The notes beneath the pieces were generated by a model. That model searched no databases. It was not told where the DNA came from and saw only the letters and a list, made by a program, of their open reading frames with translations. The translations under genes were made by a program, and so were the position numbers. 64,000 nt of DNA from assembly GCF_019636135.1 (NCBI RefSeq), contig NZ_JAHBYD010000016.1:1-64000 (forward strand), given 5' to 3'. Origin of the DNA: Phenylobacterium sp. Lineage in GTDB: Bacteria; Pseudomonadota; Alphaproteobacteria; Caulobacterales; Caulobacteraceae. Shown in pieces: positions 25,699 to 34,736 of the stretch. How positions within the stretch are numbered: position 1 is the first letter of the stretch; each line of letters begins with the position of its first letter.

Positions 25699-26094
25699 AT
25701 GCGCAAGATCCGCATCATCGAGCACGGCCCCCGCATCCGGCGCGCCCGCGAACTCCGCCGCGGCGACACCGACGCCGAAGCCAGGCTCTGGAACGCCCTG
25801 CGCGCGCGCCGCCTCGGCGGGTGGCGATGGAAGCGCCAGGTTCCCTGGGGCCCGTTCTTCCTGGACTTCCTCTGCGTCGAGGCGGGGCTCGTCGTGGAGC
25901 TCGACGGCGGACATCATTCCGAGCAGGCCGGATACGATGCTCGCCGCACGGCCTACATCGAACGCTCCGGCCTGCGCGTCATCCGCTTCTGGAATCATCA
26001 GGTTCTGGAAGGCCGCAGCGACGTCTGTGACGCCATCCTCCACGCCTGCGGCGGCGAAGCCCCACCTCCTCTCCCCCCGTGGAGCGCAGCGTAA
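25699..26094 (+). CDS. DUF559 (PD-(D/E)XK-like) endonuclease-domain protein 1
   Basis: A protein of 131 residues. The family core is complete: E27 and W31 in AEARLWNALR, LDFLC with D56, and VVELDGGHHSEQ with E67, D69 and H72, then RSGLRVIRFWNHQVL. These are the expected acidic catalytic residues of Vsr-like/restriction-fold nucleases; activity has not been shown here. The last ten residues (PPPLPPWSAA) and the stop come from the repeat at 26064. The gene lies between two direct family A copies and breaks the cmk-aroA neighbourhood, which suggests insertion as a unit. Confidence 0.88.
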   Translation: MRKIRIIEHGPRIRRARELRRGDTDAEARLWNALRARRLGGWRWKRQVPWGPFFLDFLCVEAGLVVELDGGHHSEQAGYDARRTAYIERSGLRVIRFWNHQVLEGRSDVCDAILHACGGEAPPPLPPWSAA

Positions 26095-26270
26095 CGGAGA
26101 GGGAGAGGGCAGGGAGAGGGCGGCGCCGAGGTTTGCTGCGGCAGGACGGTCGCCCGACGAGGCCCGGCGGCGCCGCCCGCACTCCTTCGAGGCGCCGCCC
26201 AGCCACCCGACACGCCGAGCCGCCCTCTCCCGGCCCTCTCCCTCTCCGCTGCGCGGGGGGAGAGGAGGTG
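26064..26270. repeat. Family A repeat, copy 5, right flank of DUF559 gene 1
   Basis: A direct repeat of copy 4: same arms, and an interior matching at nearly all positions over about 90 bases. It overlaps the 3' end of the DUF559 gene and ends 19 bases before the aroA stop. Confidence 0.92.
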
Positions 26271-26288
26271 TGGTTGCAACGCCGCGCA

Positions 26289-27626
26289 CTAGGCTTCCAC
26301 CGCCTCGCCGATGTCCGCGCCCAGGCCGCGCATCAGGTCCACGAAGCCCGGGAAGCTGGTGGCGATCATGCCGGGCTCGTCGACGCGCACCGGCGCCTCG
26401 GCCGCCAGGCCCAGCACCAGGTGGCTCATGGCGATGCGGTGGTCGCCGTGCGTCACCACGCCCGCGCCGCCGGCGACCAGGTGGTTGCCCCGCTTGGCGC
26501 CGATCACCGTCATCGCCTCGGGCTCCTCCTCGACGCCGATGCCGCAGGCCGCGAGCCCCGCCGCCATCAGGGCGATGCGGTCGCTCTCCTTCACCCGCAT
26601 CTCGCCGATGCCGCGCATGGTGGTCTTGCCGCTGGCGAAGGCCGCCGCCACGGCCAGGATCGGATACTCGTCGATCATCGAGGGCGCCCGCTCGGGGGGC
26701 GTCTCGACGCCCTCCAGCTCGGAATGCCGCGCGGTGACGTCGGCCACCGTCTCGCCGCCCTCGTCGCGCACGTTGGTCACCGAGAGGTCGGCCCCCATCT
26801 CGCCCAGGGTGTCGAGCAGCCCGATGCGCGAGGGGTTCAGCAGCATCCCCTGCACCGTCACCTCGGAGCCGGGCGTGATCAGCGCCGCCACCAGCGGGAA
26901 GGCCGCCGACGACGGGTCGCCCGGCACATGGATCTTCGTCCCCCGCAGCGTCTGTCCGCCCGGCAGCACGATGTGGCGCCCCGCGCCCAGCTCAAGCACC
27001 TCGACCTCGGCGCCGAAGCCGCGCAGCATCCGCTCGGTGTGGTCGCGCGTCGCCTCGGGCTCGATCACCTCGGCCCCGCCGTCCGCATGCAGCCCCGCCA
27101 GCAGGACGGCCGACTTCACCTGCGCCGAAGGCTCGGGCAGCGTGTAGGCGATATGCTTCAGCCCGCCGCCCTTCAGGGTCAGCGGCAGCCGGCCGCCCTC
27201 GCGGCAGATCCAGGTCGCGCCCATCCGGCCCAGCGGCTTCAGCACCCGGTTCATCGGCCGCCCGCGCAGCGAGGCGTCGCCCGTGAACGTCGCCGACATC
27301 GCAAAGCCGGCCGCCGCCCCCATGATCAGCCGCACGCCGGTGCCCGCGTTGCCGCAGTCGACCACGTCGGCCGGCTCGGCGAACCCGCCGCGGCCCTCGA
27401 CGCGCCACCTTCCCTCGCCCAGGCGCTCCACCCCGGCGCCGAACGCGGCCATCGCCGCGGCGGTCCGGCGCACGTCCTCGCCTTCGAGCAGCCCCTCGAT
27501 CTCGGTCACGCCGGTGGCGAGCGCGCCCAGGATGAGCGCGCGGTGGCTGATGGACTTGTCTCCCGGCGCACGCACCACGCCCCGTAGGGGGCCGGCTCGC
27601 CGGGCGGTCAGTTGGGCCGCCGACAT
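26289..27626 (-). CDS. aroA: 3-phosphoshikimate 1-carboxyvinyltransferase (EPSP synthase)
   Basis: A protein of 445 residues. [21 protein letters not shown] is the phosphoenolpyruvate/shikimate-phosphate binding start and [12 protein letters not shown] the second signature. It makes EPSP for aromatic amino acids. ATG 27626 opens [16 protein letters not shown]. The residues around the PEP site (NAGTGVR and a C-terminal [10 protein letters not shown]) would help assign class I or II. It is divergent from the TIGR02300 gene. Confidence 0.96.
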   Translation of the reverse strand: MSAAQLTARRAGPLRGVVRAPGDKSISHRALILGALATGVTEIEGLLEGEDVRRTAAAMAAFGAGVERLGEGRWRVEGRGGFAEPADVVDCGNAGTGVRLIMGAAAGFAMSATFTGDASLRGRPMNRVLKPLGRMGATWICREGGRLPLTLKGGGLKHIAYTLPEPSAQVKSAVLLAGLHADGGAEVIEPEATRDHTERMLRGFGAEVEVLELGAGRHIVLPGGQTLRGTKIHVPGDPSSAAFPLVAALITPGSEVTVQGMLLNPSRIGLLDTLGEMGADLSVTNVRDEGGETVADVTARHSELEGVETPPERAPSMIDEYPILAVAAAFASGKTTMRGIGEMRVKESDRIALMAAGLAACGIGVEEEPEAMTVIGAKRGNHLVAGGAGVVTHGDHRIAMSHLVLGLAAEAPVRVDEPGMIATSFPGFVDLMRGLGADIGEAVEA

Positions 27627-27762
27627 ATCTCGAAAACGCGCCTCTCGCTCAGGGTCCGTTTGGGGGGCCAAACTCGTGCGGGCGATTGCTTTGACAGGCG
27701 CTCCCCCGCGTGGCAAGGGACGCCGCTTTCCGCGAAATTCCTAATTCAGAGGGTCGCCGCCT

Positions 27763-28227
27763 TTGGCAAATCCCGAGCTGGGCACCAAGCAAATCTGCCC
27801 GAACTGTCAGGCCAAGTTCTACGATCTGAACAAGCGCCCCGCGCACTGCCCGAAGTGCGCGACCGAGTTCGATCCCGACGAAGCCGTCCGCAACCGTCGC
27901 GTCCGCGCCCGCACCGTCGTGCCCGAGGACGACCAGGTCGAAGATCAGGTCGCCGGCAAGGAACCCGACGACGAGGAGGAAGAGGAAGAGGCGGCGACGC
28001 CCGAACTCGACGAGGTCGCCGACGAGCCGCCGCTGTCGGGCGACGACGACGAAGACGAGACCGAACCGGCCGCCGCCGGCGTGGGCGAAGACCTGGGCGA
28101 GTTCAGCGACGACGAGGACGTCGAGGACGAAGCCGACGACGTGCCGTTCCTCGAGGACGAGGACGAGGACGAGTTCGACGAATCCGAGATCGAGGGCCTT
28201 CCCGGCGAAGGGGACGAAGACCGATAG
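27763..28227 (+). CDS. TIGR02300 family acidic protein with N-terminal zinc ribbon
   Basis: A protein of 154 residues starting at TTG 27763; the MANPELGTKQICPNC opening is conserved in the family, which fixes the start. Four cysteines (C12, C15, C29, C32) in ICPNCQAKFYDLNKRPAHCPKC form a probable zinc ribbon. The rest is disordered and extremely acidic (long Asp/Glu runs). The family occurs across alphaproteobacteria beside aroA; no function is known. A strong terminator follows. Confidence 0.92.
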   Translation: MANPELGTKQICPNCQAKFYDLNKRPAHCPKCATEFDPDEAVRNRRVRARTVVPEDDQVEDQVAGKEPDDEEEEEEAATPELDEVADEPPLSGDDDEDETEPAAAGVGEDLGEFSDDEDVEDEADDVPFLEDEDEDEFDESEIEGLPGEGDEDR

Positions 28228-28235
28228 TCACGAGA

Positions 28236-28260
28236 GGGCGGCCCCTGGGCCGCCCTTTTC
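28236..28260 (+). terminator. Rho-independent terminator
   Basis: GGGCGGCCC and GGGCCGCCC form a nine-base-pair stem with a tiny loop, followed by TTTTCC, nine bases after the TIGR02300 stop. Confidence 0.92.
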
Positions 28261-28447
28261 CGTTCAGGCCGCGTCGCGGCGCGTTCCGCGGCTCCGGGAT
28301 GACGAAGCCTCCGCCCGCGCGGAGGCGCGAAGGAAGGGCGTGGCGCCTGCGTCAAAAAAAGCCTCAGAAACCGGCTTGATCGCGGGAACCGGTTTGAATA
28401 GGTTCCGCGCCTTCCCGGGGCCCAGGCCTCCGGAAGACCCAGGACCT

Positions 28448-28523
<76 letters not shown>

Positions 28524-28565
28524 TGAGGCCCTCACCGCAGACGCGGTGGGGGCCTCATCATTTTC
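28524..28565 (+). terminator. tRNA terminator
   Basis: TGAGGCCC-TCACCGC and GCGGTG-GGGGCCTCA form a long stem directly after the tRNA CCA end, followed by TCATTTTC. Confidence 0.85.
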
Positions 28566-28608
28566 GGGAAGCGCCGCGGCGGCGCCCGGAAGGAAGCGGC
28601 CGCGTGGA

Positions 28609-28701
28609 TCAGAAATCGACGGCGAGCGACGTGCTCACGACCCGTCCCGGCGTGAGGTCGTAGGCGCCGCTGCCGCTGGCGCCCAGGATCGAAGATCCCG
28701 T
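28609..28701 (-). pseudogene. C-terminal relic of a TonB-dependent receptor
   Basis: The 28566-28976 gap holds no intact gene. On the minus strand a frame ends GAYDLTPGRVVSTSLAVDF followed by a stop. PGRxxxxSLxxDF with a terminal Phe is the usual last beta-strand of TonB-dependent receptors; the intact receptor next door ends similarly (RVVGVALDLDF). Upstream of about 30 residues the frame loses similarity, so most of the gene is gone. Confidence 0.5.
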
Positions 28702-28880
28702 CTGCGCTGGCGTGGGCGCGGCCGTCGCCGTCACGCCCGGCGCGGACGATGCGAGCCACGACAGCAGCCGTGCGCGGCGGCCCATCATCGGCGCTCTCCC
28801 CGGCCCTCCGACCCACAAGCCCGGCGCGGCAGGTCCAGCGGCGACCGGCGACTGGGGACCGGCCCCCGCAACGGCGGTTT

Positions 28881-28927
28881 GTTGAAATCGGATCGTTGAC
28901 AATGTGCTGTTTATGATCGAATTCAAC
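28881..28927 (+). promoter_or_regulatory. Probable promoter/operator region of the TonB receptor gene
   Basis: A drop in GC content marks the region. TTGACA at 28896-28901 is a perfect -35 box, though no good -10 lies 17 bases on. GTTGAA (28881) and TTCAAC (28922) form an inverted repeat around it. TGATCGAATT near 28915 contains the ATCGAA core shared with other island promoters. Confidence 0.4.
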
Positions 28928-28976
28928 ATCAACGGCCATATTTTTACAGAGTCGGATTCATAGAGGGGAATCTACG

Positions 28977-31229
28977 ATGATGCTGGCGAACGGCGTTGAA
29001 TCAGCCCTGTTCCAGGTCACCCGCTCGCGGCGGGCCCTGCTGCTGGCGGCCGCAGGCGCCGCGCTCGTCGCCACCCCGGCCGCGGCCCAGGCGGACGGCG
29101 ACAACGTCATCGCCGAGGTCACGATCACGGCGCAGAAGCGGGCCGAGAACGTGCAGGACGTGCCGCTGTCGGTGGCCGTGGTGCAGGGCGAGGCGCTGGA
29201 AGCGCTCAAGCTCAACGAAGCGACCGACATCGCGAAGGTCGCGCCCAGCGTCACCTTCATCAACTCGGCTGGCCCGCGGAACTTCGGCTTCTTCGTGCGC
29301 GGCATCGGCACCTCGACCTTCGCCGCCGAGACCATCGAAGGCTCCACCGGCTACGTGCTGGACGGCGTGGTGCTGGGCCAGGCCGGCTCGGCCCTGGCCG
29401 ACCTGCCCGACATCGAGCGGCTGGAAGTGCTGCGCGGACCCCAGGGCACCCTGTTCGGCAAGAACGCCTCGGCCGGCGTCATCAACATCGTCACGAGGCG
29501 CCCGTCCAAGGAGCTGGACATCCGCCTCAGCGGCAGTTGGGCCTGGCCGGACGACGAGCGGAAGATCAGCGGCTACGTCTCGGGCCCGATCACCGACACC
29601 CTGCGCTTCTCGCTGTCGGGCCGCCGCAACAAGCGTGACGGCATCATCGACAACGTCTTCGACGGCCGCAAATTCAACGACCGCAACGACGGCGGCGTGC
29701 GCGGCAAGCTGGAGTGGGAGCCGAGCGACGATCTGACGGCCACCTTCACGGCCGACTACTACAGGCGCGAGGCCGACTGCTGCCTGTGGACCTTCGCCCA
29801 GATCGGCGGAGCGCCCTCGGCGCAGGAAGCCCTGGCCGCGGCGGCCGGCATCGTCGCCGGGACCGGCAACTTCAAGCAGAACATCAACGGCGACGTCTTC
29901 GCCAACGGCAAGAACTACGGCGCGTCCCTGCAGGTCGACTACGAGCTGGGCGGCGGCTTCACCCTGACCTCGATCAGCGCCTACCGCCGCTGGTTCACCA
30001 AGGACGGCCTCGACTCGGACTCCTCGCCGCTCGACAACCTGGACGTCAACTTCGCCTTCCTGAAGCAGAGCCAGGTCAGCCAGGAGCTGCGGGTCGCCTC
30101 GCCCACGGGCGGCTTCGTCGACTACGTGGCGGGCCTCTACTACTTCGAGACCGACGTGCATTCGGCCTCGACGCAACTCTTCGCCACCGTGCCGCTGCCG
30201 TTCTTCAGCCGCCTGGCGGTGATCGACGCCCAGACCCGCAACATCGCCGCCTTCGGCCAGGCCAACATCAACGTCTCGGACTCGTTCCGCCTGATCGCCG
30301 GCGCCCGGGTGCTGAACGAGAAGGTCGAGGCCGACAAGAACCGCCTGGACGTCCGCTTCGGCGGCCGTGACAGCGCCACGGCCTCCAAGAGCGACGACGC
30401 CGTCGTCTGGCGCCTGGGCGCCCAGTACGACGTCACCGACGACGTCATGGCCTTCGCCACCGTCACCCGCGGCTACAAGGGCGGCGGCTACGACACCAAC
30501 ATCGGCGTCGGCACCCTGCGCGACGTGCGGCCCGAGAAGCCCACCAGCTACGAGTTCGGCGTCCGCAGCCGGTGGCCCGACCTGCGGCTGGTGGCCAACG
30601 CCACGGTCTTCTTCGGCAAGGTGAAGGACTACCAGTCGGCCGGCCGCGACCCGGTCACCGCGACCTACCCGATCGCCAACGGCGAGGCGAAGACGCGCGG
30701 CGTCGAGTTCGAGGTCATCGCCCGGCCGTTCGACGACATCGACTTCACCCTGCGGGCCGGCGGCGCCTACGTCGACGCCGAGTGGGGCGACTTCCCCAAC
30801 GCCCCGTGCTTCGGCGGCCAAACGCTGGCCGAGGGCTGCATCGGCGGCGTCCAGCAGGACCTGACCGGCGCGCGCCTCCCGTTCTCGCCCATGTGGCAGG
30901 GCAACATCGCGGGCCACTACGAGACCCCGGTGGCCAACGACTGGCGCCTCACCGTGGACGCCAACCTCAGCTTCCGCTCCGACGCCCTGATCGCGTTCCC
31001 GAACAATCCGCGCACCGAGCAGGACGGCTACTCGATCTTCGACATGGCCGTCGGCGTCGGCCCGCAGGACGGGCGCTGGAAGGCCTCGGTCTTCGCCAAG
31101 AACCTGTTCGACCAGGACTACCGCGCGGCGATGTTCTCCACGCCGTTCGGCAACGCGCGCAGCCTCAGCCAATTCCAGGTCTACGAGAGCCAGCGCGTGG
31201 TGGGCGTCGCCCTGGACCTCGACTTCTGA
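28977..31229 (+). CDS. TonB-dependent outer-membrane receptor
   Basis: A protein of 750 residues. A signal peptide (hydrophobic ALLLAAAGAALVA, cleavage after PAAA near residue 37) is followed by a TonB-box-like EVTITAQKR, a plug domain (VQDVPLSVAVVQGEAL ... VLRGPQGTLFGKNASAGVINI) and a beta-barrel ending in Phe (ALDLDF). GAGGGG precedes ATG 28977. It imports a large or scarce ligand using TonB energy; the ligand is probably a carbohydrate-like compound, given the linked GntR, GPH symporter and GH3 genes, though this receptor type is also used for siderophores. It ends one base before the GntR start. Confidence 0.93.
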   Translation: MMLANGVESALFQVTRSRRALLLAAAGAALVATPAAAQADGDNVIAEVTITAQKRAENVQDVPLSVAVVQGEALEALKLNEATDIAKVAPSVTFINSAGPRNFGFFVRGIGTSTFAAETIEGSTGYVLDGVVLGQAGSALADLPDIERLEVLRGPQGTLFGKNASAGVINIVTRRPSKELDIRLSGSWAWPDDERKISGYVSGPITDTLRFSLSGRRNKRDGIIDNVFDGRKFNDRNDGGVRGKLEWEPSDDLTATFTADYYRREADCCLWTFAQIGGAPSAQEALAAAAGIVAGTGNFKQNINGDVFANGKNYGASLQVDYELGGGFTLTSISAYRRWFTKDGLDSDSSPLDNLDVNFAFLKQSQVSQELRVASPTGGFVDYVAGLYYFETDVHSASTQLFATVPLPFFSRLAVIDAQTRNIAAFGQANINVSDSFRLIAGARVLNEKVEADKNRLDVRFGGRDSATASKSDDAVVWRLGAQYDVTDDVMAFATVTRGYKGGGYDTNIGVGTLRDVRPEKPTSYEFGVRSRWPDLRLVANATVFFGKVKDYQSAGRDPVTATYPIANGEAKTRGVEFEVIARPFDDIDFTLRAGGAYVDAEWGDFPNAPCFGGQTLAEGCIGGVQQDLTGARLPFSPMWQGNIAGHYETPVANDWRLTVDANLSFRSDALIAFPNNPRTEQDGYSIFDMAVGVGPQDGRWKASVFAKNLFDQDYRAAMFSTPFGNARSLSQFQVYESQRVVGVALDLDF

Positions 31230-31230
31230 C

Positions 31231-32049
31231 GTGACATCGGTTCCTCCCCGAACTGGCGCGGGCGCCTCGGCCCCGCGCCGATCTTCTTCCGGGGACAAGG
31301 ACAGGCCGGCCGACCGCATCGTCTCGGTCAGCCGGTTTGCCGATCCGCTGGTCCAGCCGCCCGTGGACCCCGCGCGCCACCCCAGCCAGGCGACCGCCTA
31401 CTGGCTCTGGCGCGACATCATCCGCGGCGTCTTCCAGCCCAACGAACGGCTGAAGGTCGAGCACCTGTCGCAGTTCTACGACGTGGGCCAGAGCCCCGTC
31501 CGCGAGGCGATCCTCACGCTCTCGACCAGCGGCCTGCTGACCCACGAGCACTTGAAGGGCTACCGCGTCGCCGGCGTCTCGCTGGCCGACTACCGCGACC
31601 TGCTCGACATCTACCAGCGGGTCTACCGCCTCGCGCTGGACATGGCCTTCGAGCGCGGCGACGCGGCCTGGGAGGAGCGCGTGATCATCCAGTTCCACCG
31701 CTCCCTGCGGGTGCAGAAGGTGCTGCCCGACGGCGACCCCGAGCGTCGCGAGATGTGGCAGATCGCCTACATCAACCTGCACCGGTCCCTGCTGGCCGGC
31801 TGCCGCTCGCCGATCCTGGAGGCGCAGTTCGCTGACCTGGGCGGCCGGCTGGAGCGATACGTGAACCTCTACGCCGACCTCGAGAGCGACCGCCTGCGCG
31901 ACCACCACGCCGAACACCGCGCGATCGTCGACGCCCTGATGGACCGCGACGTCAAACGCCTGACCGGGCTCGTCGACACCTTCTTCGAGACGACCCAGCC
32001 GGTGCATAACTCGATCAAGGCCGCGCTGCGCAAACTGGAGGGGCCATGA
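31231..32049 (+). CDS. GntR family regulator (FadR/FCD-like), paralogue 1
   Basis: A protein of 272 residues from GTG 31231, one base after the receptor stop. The winged helix reads IIRGVFQPNERLKVEHLSQFYDVGQSPVREAILTLSTSGLL, and the rest is an all-helical effector domain like FCD (HHAEHRAIVDALMDRDVKRL). It is closely similar to the regulator at 40100. The first 50 residues are non-conserved, so a later start is possible. It overlaps the symporter gene by four bases, forming a receptor-regulator-transporter operon. Confidence 0.88.
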   Translation: MTSVPPRTGAGASAPRRSSSGDKDRPADRIVSVSRFADPLVQPPVDPARHPSQATAYWLWRDIIRGVFQPNERLKVEHLSQFYDVGQSPVREAILTLSTSGLLTHEHLKGYRVAGVSLADYRDLLDIYQRVYRLALDMAFERGDAAWEERVIIQFHRSLRVQKVLPDGDPERREMWQIAYINLHRSLLAGCRSPILEAQFADLGGRLERYVNLYADLESDRLRDHHAEHRAIVDALMDRDVKRLTGLVDTFFETTQPVHNSIKAALRKLEGP

Positions 32050-33443
32050 GCTTCCTGTTCACGGCCCCGGCGGGCCACCGGCTGTCGCCGGCCCGGAAGG
32101 CCGCGTTCACGGTCGGCGACTACGCCTGCAACCTCTATTGGCAGAGCGTCTCGATCTACCTGCTGTTCTTCTACACCGACGTGGTGGGGCTCTCGGCCGC
32201 CACGGCCGGGCTGATCTACATGATCGCCTCGATCTTCGACGGCGCGATCGATCCGCTGATGGGGGCCGTGGCCGACAAGACGCGCACGAAGCACGGCCGC
32301 TACCGGCCCTACCTGATCTGGGGCGCCGCGCCCCTCGGCTTCGCCTTCGTGCTGCTCTACTTCAAGCCGCCGCTGGAGGGCATGGCGCTGGTCACCTGGA
32401 TCCTGGTGGCGCACCTGATCTTCCGCGTGGCCTACACGGCGCTCTCGATCCCCTACACCTCGCTGAACGCGCGCATCACCGACAGCTCGGCCGAGCGGTC
32501 GACCCTGGCCGGCTTCCGCATGATCTTCGCCACGCTGGCGGGCCTCACGATCGCGGCCACGACCCAGCCCCTGGCCGCGGCGCTGGGCGGGGCGGACACC
32601 GCCTGGGGCTACACCCTGGCCGCCGCCGTCTACGCCGTGATCGCCACGGCGATCTTCCCGTTCGTCTACCTGACCACCCGGGAGCCGGTCGACGAGCCGG
32701 GCGAAAAGGCCCCGCCGATCCGCATGGCGCAGTACTGGGCCGCGGTGCGCGGCAACCGCGCCTTCTGGGCGGTGATGGCGGCCATCTGCACGGCGGTGAT
32801 CTGCTCCACCGCGCTGGGCAAGTCGGTGCTCTACTACTTCAAATACTACCTGAACGACGAAGCCTCGGGCCGCATCGCCCTGTCGCTCACCGCCGCCTCG
32901 GGCCTGGTGATCATCCCGGGATGGATCTTCGCCTCGAAGCTGCTGGGCAAGCGCACCGTCTGGTTCGTCAGCGTCTTCTGGGGCCTGGCGTGCCTCACCG
33001 GCTTCGCGCTCAACGACATCCGCGACGCCGGCCTGATGATCGCCTTCCTGCTGCTGACGCACATCAGCTCGCTGGGCGCGGCCATGACCTTCTGGTCGAT
33101 GCTGCCCGACACCGTCGAGTACGGCGAATGGCGGACGGGGCTGCGGGCCGAGTCCTTCATCTTCGGCCTGGGCCAGTTCTTCCTGAAGGTCGCCCTGGGC
33201 CTGGGCGCCGGCATCTTCGGCTGGAGCCTGGATTTCGTGGGCTTCCACCCGAACGTCGCCCAGACGCCCGGGACGCTGGCGGGCCTGAAGACCATCATGG
33301 TCGTCCTGCCCATGAGCGGCCTGGCCCTGGGCGGCCTCGCGATGCTGATCTACCCGCTGAGGAAGGGCGTCCACGAGGACATCGTCGAACAGCTCGCCGC
33401 CCGCAGACGCGTCCCGCCCGAAGGCGTGGCGGAGACGCAGTAG
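32046..33443 (+). CDS. MFS transporter, glycoside-pentoside-hexuronide:cation symporter (GPH) type
   Basis: A protein of 465 residues with twelve predicted membrane segments. YACNLYWQSVSIYLLFFYTDVVG near the start, DPLMGAVADKTRTKHGRYRPYLIWGA between TM2 and TM3, and RAESFIFGLGQFFLKVALGLG are characteristic GPH-family blocks. GPH carriers import sugars, glycosides or uronides with sodium or protons, the inner-membrane step matching the receptor upstream. ATG 32046 overlaps the GntR stop (ATGA). Confidence 0.92.
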   Translation: MSFLFTAPAGHRLSPARKAAFTVGDYACNLYWQSVSIYLLFFYTDVVGLSAATAGLIYMIASIFDGAIDPLMGAVADKTRTKHGRYRPYLIWGAAPLGFAFVLLYFKPPLEGMALVTWILVAHLIFRVAYTALSIPYTSLNARITDSSAERSTLAGFRMIFATLAGLTIAATTQPLAAALGGADTAWGYTLAAAVYAVIATAIFPFVYLTTREPVDEPGEKAPPIRMAQYWAAVRGNRAFWAVMAAICTAVICSTALGKSVLYYFKYYLNDEASGRIALSLTAASGLVIIPGWIFASKLLGKRTVWFVSVFWGLACLTGFALNDIRDAGLMIAFLLLTHISSLGAAMTFWSMLPDTVEYGEWRTGLRAESFIFGLGQFFLKVALGLGAGIFGWSLDFVGFHPNVAQTPGTLAGLKTIMVVLPMSGLALGGLAMLIYPLRKGVHEDIVEQLAARRRVPPEGVAETQ

Positions 33444-33474
33444 CCAGCGCGGCCTCCACCCACCTCTTCTCGAA

Positions 33475-33600
33475 CGTCATGGCCGGCCTTGTGCCGGCCA
33501 CCCATAAACGCAGGCCTCGGTAGGCTTGCAGCGGCGTCCACCGCGGGTCTTCTACGGGCGATGGCGCGTATGGGTGGCCGGGACAAGCCCGGCCATGACG
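33475..33600. repeat. Family B variant repeat
   Basis: CGTCATGGCCGGCCTTGTGCCGGCCACCCATAAACGC and the inverted GCGTATGGGTGGCCGGGACAAGCCCGGCCATGACG, with a spacer rich in CGGCGTCCACCG. It fills the gap between two convergent genes and touches the stop of the isomerase gene. Confidence 0.85.
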
Positions 33601-33601
33601 T

Positions 33602-34444
33602 TCAGGATTTGGCTTCGCCCACCTCGGCCCAGAGCTCCCGCGCCATGTCCTTCAGCATCAGCGCCTCCTCCCAGCGGTCGGAGAACTCCTGCCCATCCGG
33701 GCCGGTCAGCGCGTAGTGGGGCGGCCCCAGTTCGGGCATGAACGTCAGCTCGGCGTCGGGGCCGGACCGCCCGATCCAGCTCTCGAAGCCCTCGCGCCAC
33801 CAGGCCCGCATCTGCCCGACCCAGCCCTGGTGCTGCGGCGCCTTGATCGACACCTGGATCTGGTGCGAGCCGGGCACCCGGCCGTGAAAGGCCCAGGCAT
33901 GGCGCATCACCTTGGTCATCCGCGCCGCATCGGCCTCGGGGACCGGCAGGGGCATCTCGTGCGTCAGCGGATAGTGCGACAGGTCGGCGGTCAGCTTCAG
34001 GCCCGGCATCGCGTCCAGGATGCGGCAGGTGAAGAGGGCGTCGTTGGTCAGCCGCCCCCGGTGCGTTTCGTAGAAGACGGGGATCGTGGCCTTCGCCGCC
34101 TCGGCCTCGAACGTCTCCAGGAGCCCGACCGCCTCCGACACCCGGTCGGGCCGCGTCATGATCTGCAGGTTGAGATGATGCGCGCCCAGCGCCTGCGCCC
34201 GGTCGATCCAGCGGGCCACGTCGCCGGCGTCGCGCACGAAGCCCACCGCCTCGAAGCTCTTGCCGTGCTCATGCACGCCCTTCGACACCGCCTCGGCGCG
34301 GTCGGCGCGCATCAGGCTCACGCCCACCCCGTCGAAGCCGGCGTCGAAGATGCGGGCCAGCACGCCCGGCATGTCGGCCTCCATGTCGAAGGCGGGCAGG
34401 GCCTCCATGCCCCAGATGGCCTGGTAGACGAGCAGACGACGCAT
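33602..34444 (-). CDS. Sugar-phosphate isomerase/epimerase-like TIM-barrel protein
   Basis: A protein of 280 residues of the xylose-isomerase-like TIM-barrel superfamily: IFDAGFDGVGVSLMRADRAEAV, AHHLNLQIMTRPDRVSEAVGLLE, IPVFYETHRGRLTND (metal-ligand Glu and His) and LKLTADLSHYPLTHE. Members isomerise or epimerise sugars and polyols. ATG 34444 has GGAG seven bases upstream and overlaps the stop of a broken transporter frame (TGATG). It faces the receptor operon. Exact substrate unknown. Confidence 0.82.
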   Translation of the reverse strand: MRRLLVYQAIWGMEALPAFDMEADMPGVLARIFDAGFDGVGVSLMRADRAEAVSKGVHEHGKSFEAVGFVRDAGDVARWIDRAQALGAHHLNLQIMTRPDRVSEAVGLLETFEAEAAKATIPVFYETHRGRLTNDALFTCRILDAMPGLKLTADLSHYPLTHEMPLPVPEADAARMTKVMRHAWAFHGRVPGSHQIQVSIKAPQHQGWVGQMRAWWREGFESWIGRSGPDAELTFMPELGPPHYALTGPDGQEFSDRWEEALMLKDMARELWAEVGEAKS

Positions 34445-34554
34445 CACGGAACTCCGCGCTTGGCGCCGCGCCCGGCGGGTTCGGCCACGATCTCCTCGTG
34501 GACGCCGTTGCGCAGCGGATGGAACAGCATCGCGATGGCCGGACGGCCCAACAT
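34444..34554 (-). pseudogene. C-terminal relic of a second GPH symporter
   Basis: This 36-residue frame, AIAMLFHPLRNGVHEEIVAEPAGRGAKRGVP, matches the end of the intact symporter at 32046 (LAMLIYPLRKGVHEDIVEQLAARRRVPPEG). Its stop overlaps the isomerase ATG as in a coupled operon. Nothing upstream resembles a transporter, so all but the last helix has been deleted. Confidence 0.7.
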
Positions 34555-34658
34555 GGACTTCCCGCGCGCCGGGATCCGGCGTCCGGCCGGAGCCGACTAT
34601 GGCGGCGGGTCGTCGTATCTTCAATCGGAAAAGAGTGGTTTTGGCAAAAACGATATAA

Positions 34659-34712
34659 TTCGATCTAATTCAGCGCAATTTTGATCGAACTCGACGATTT
34701 GGGTTCTATAAT
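34659..34712 (+). promoter_or_regulatory. Promoter and inverted-repeat operator of dioxygenase 1
   Basis: TTCGATC (34659-34665) and GATCGAA (34683-34689) are a perfect seven-base inverted repeat 17 bases apart. TATAAT at 34707-34712 is a perfect -10 box, so the right half-site falls at the -35 position. No -35 hexamer is obvious, consistent with regulation. The gene starts at 34737 with GGGAG before it. Confidence 0.6.
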
Positions 34713-34736
34713 GCCGGCCGTGAAGGGAGTGCAGCC

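Noticed and set aside
29001..31319. A 772-codon minus-strand frame opposite the TonB receptor
   Set aside because: Antisense shadow of a well-supported receptor gene, with no motif of its own.
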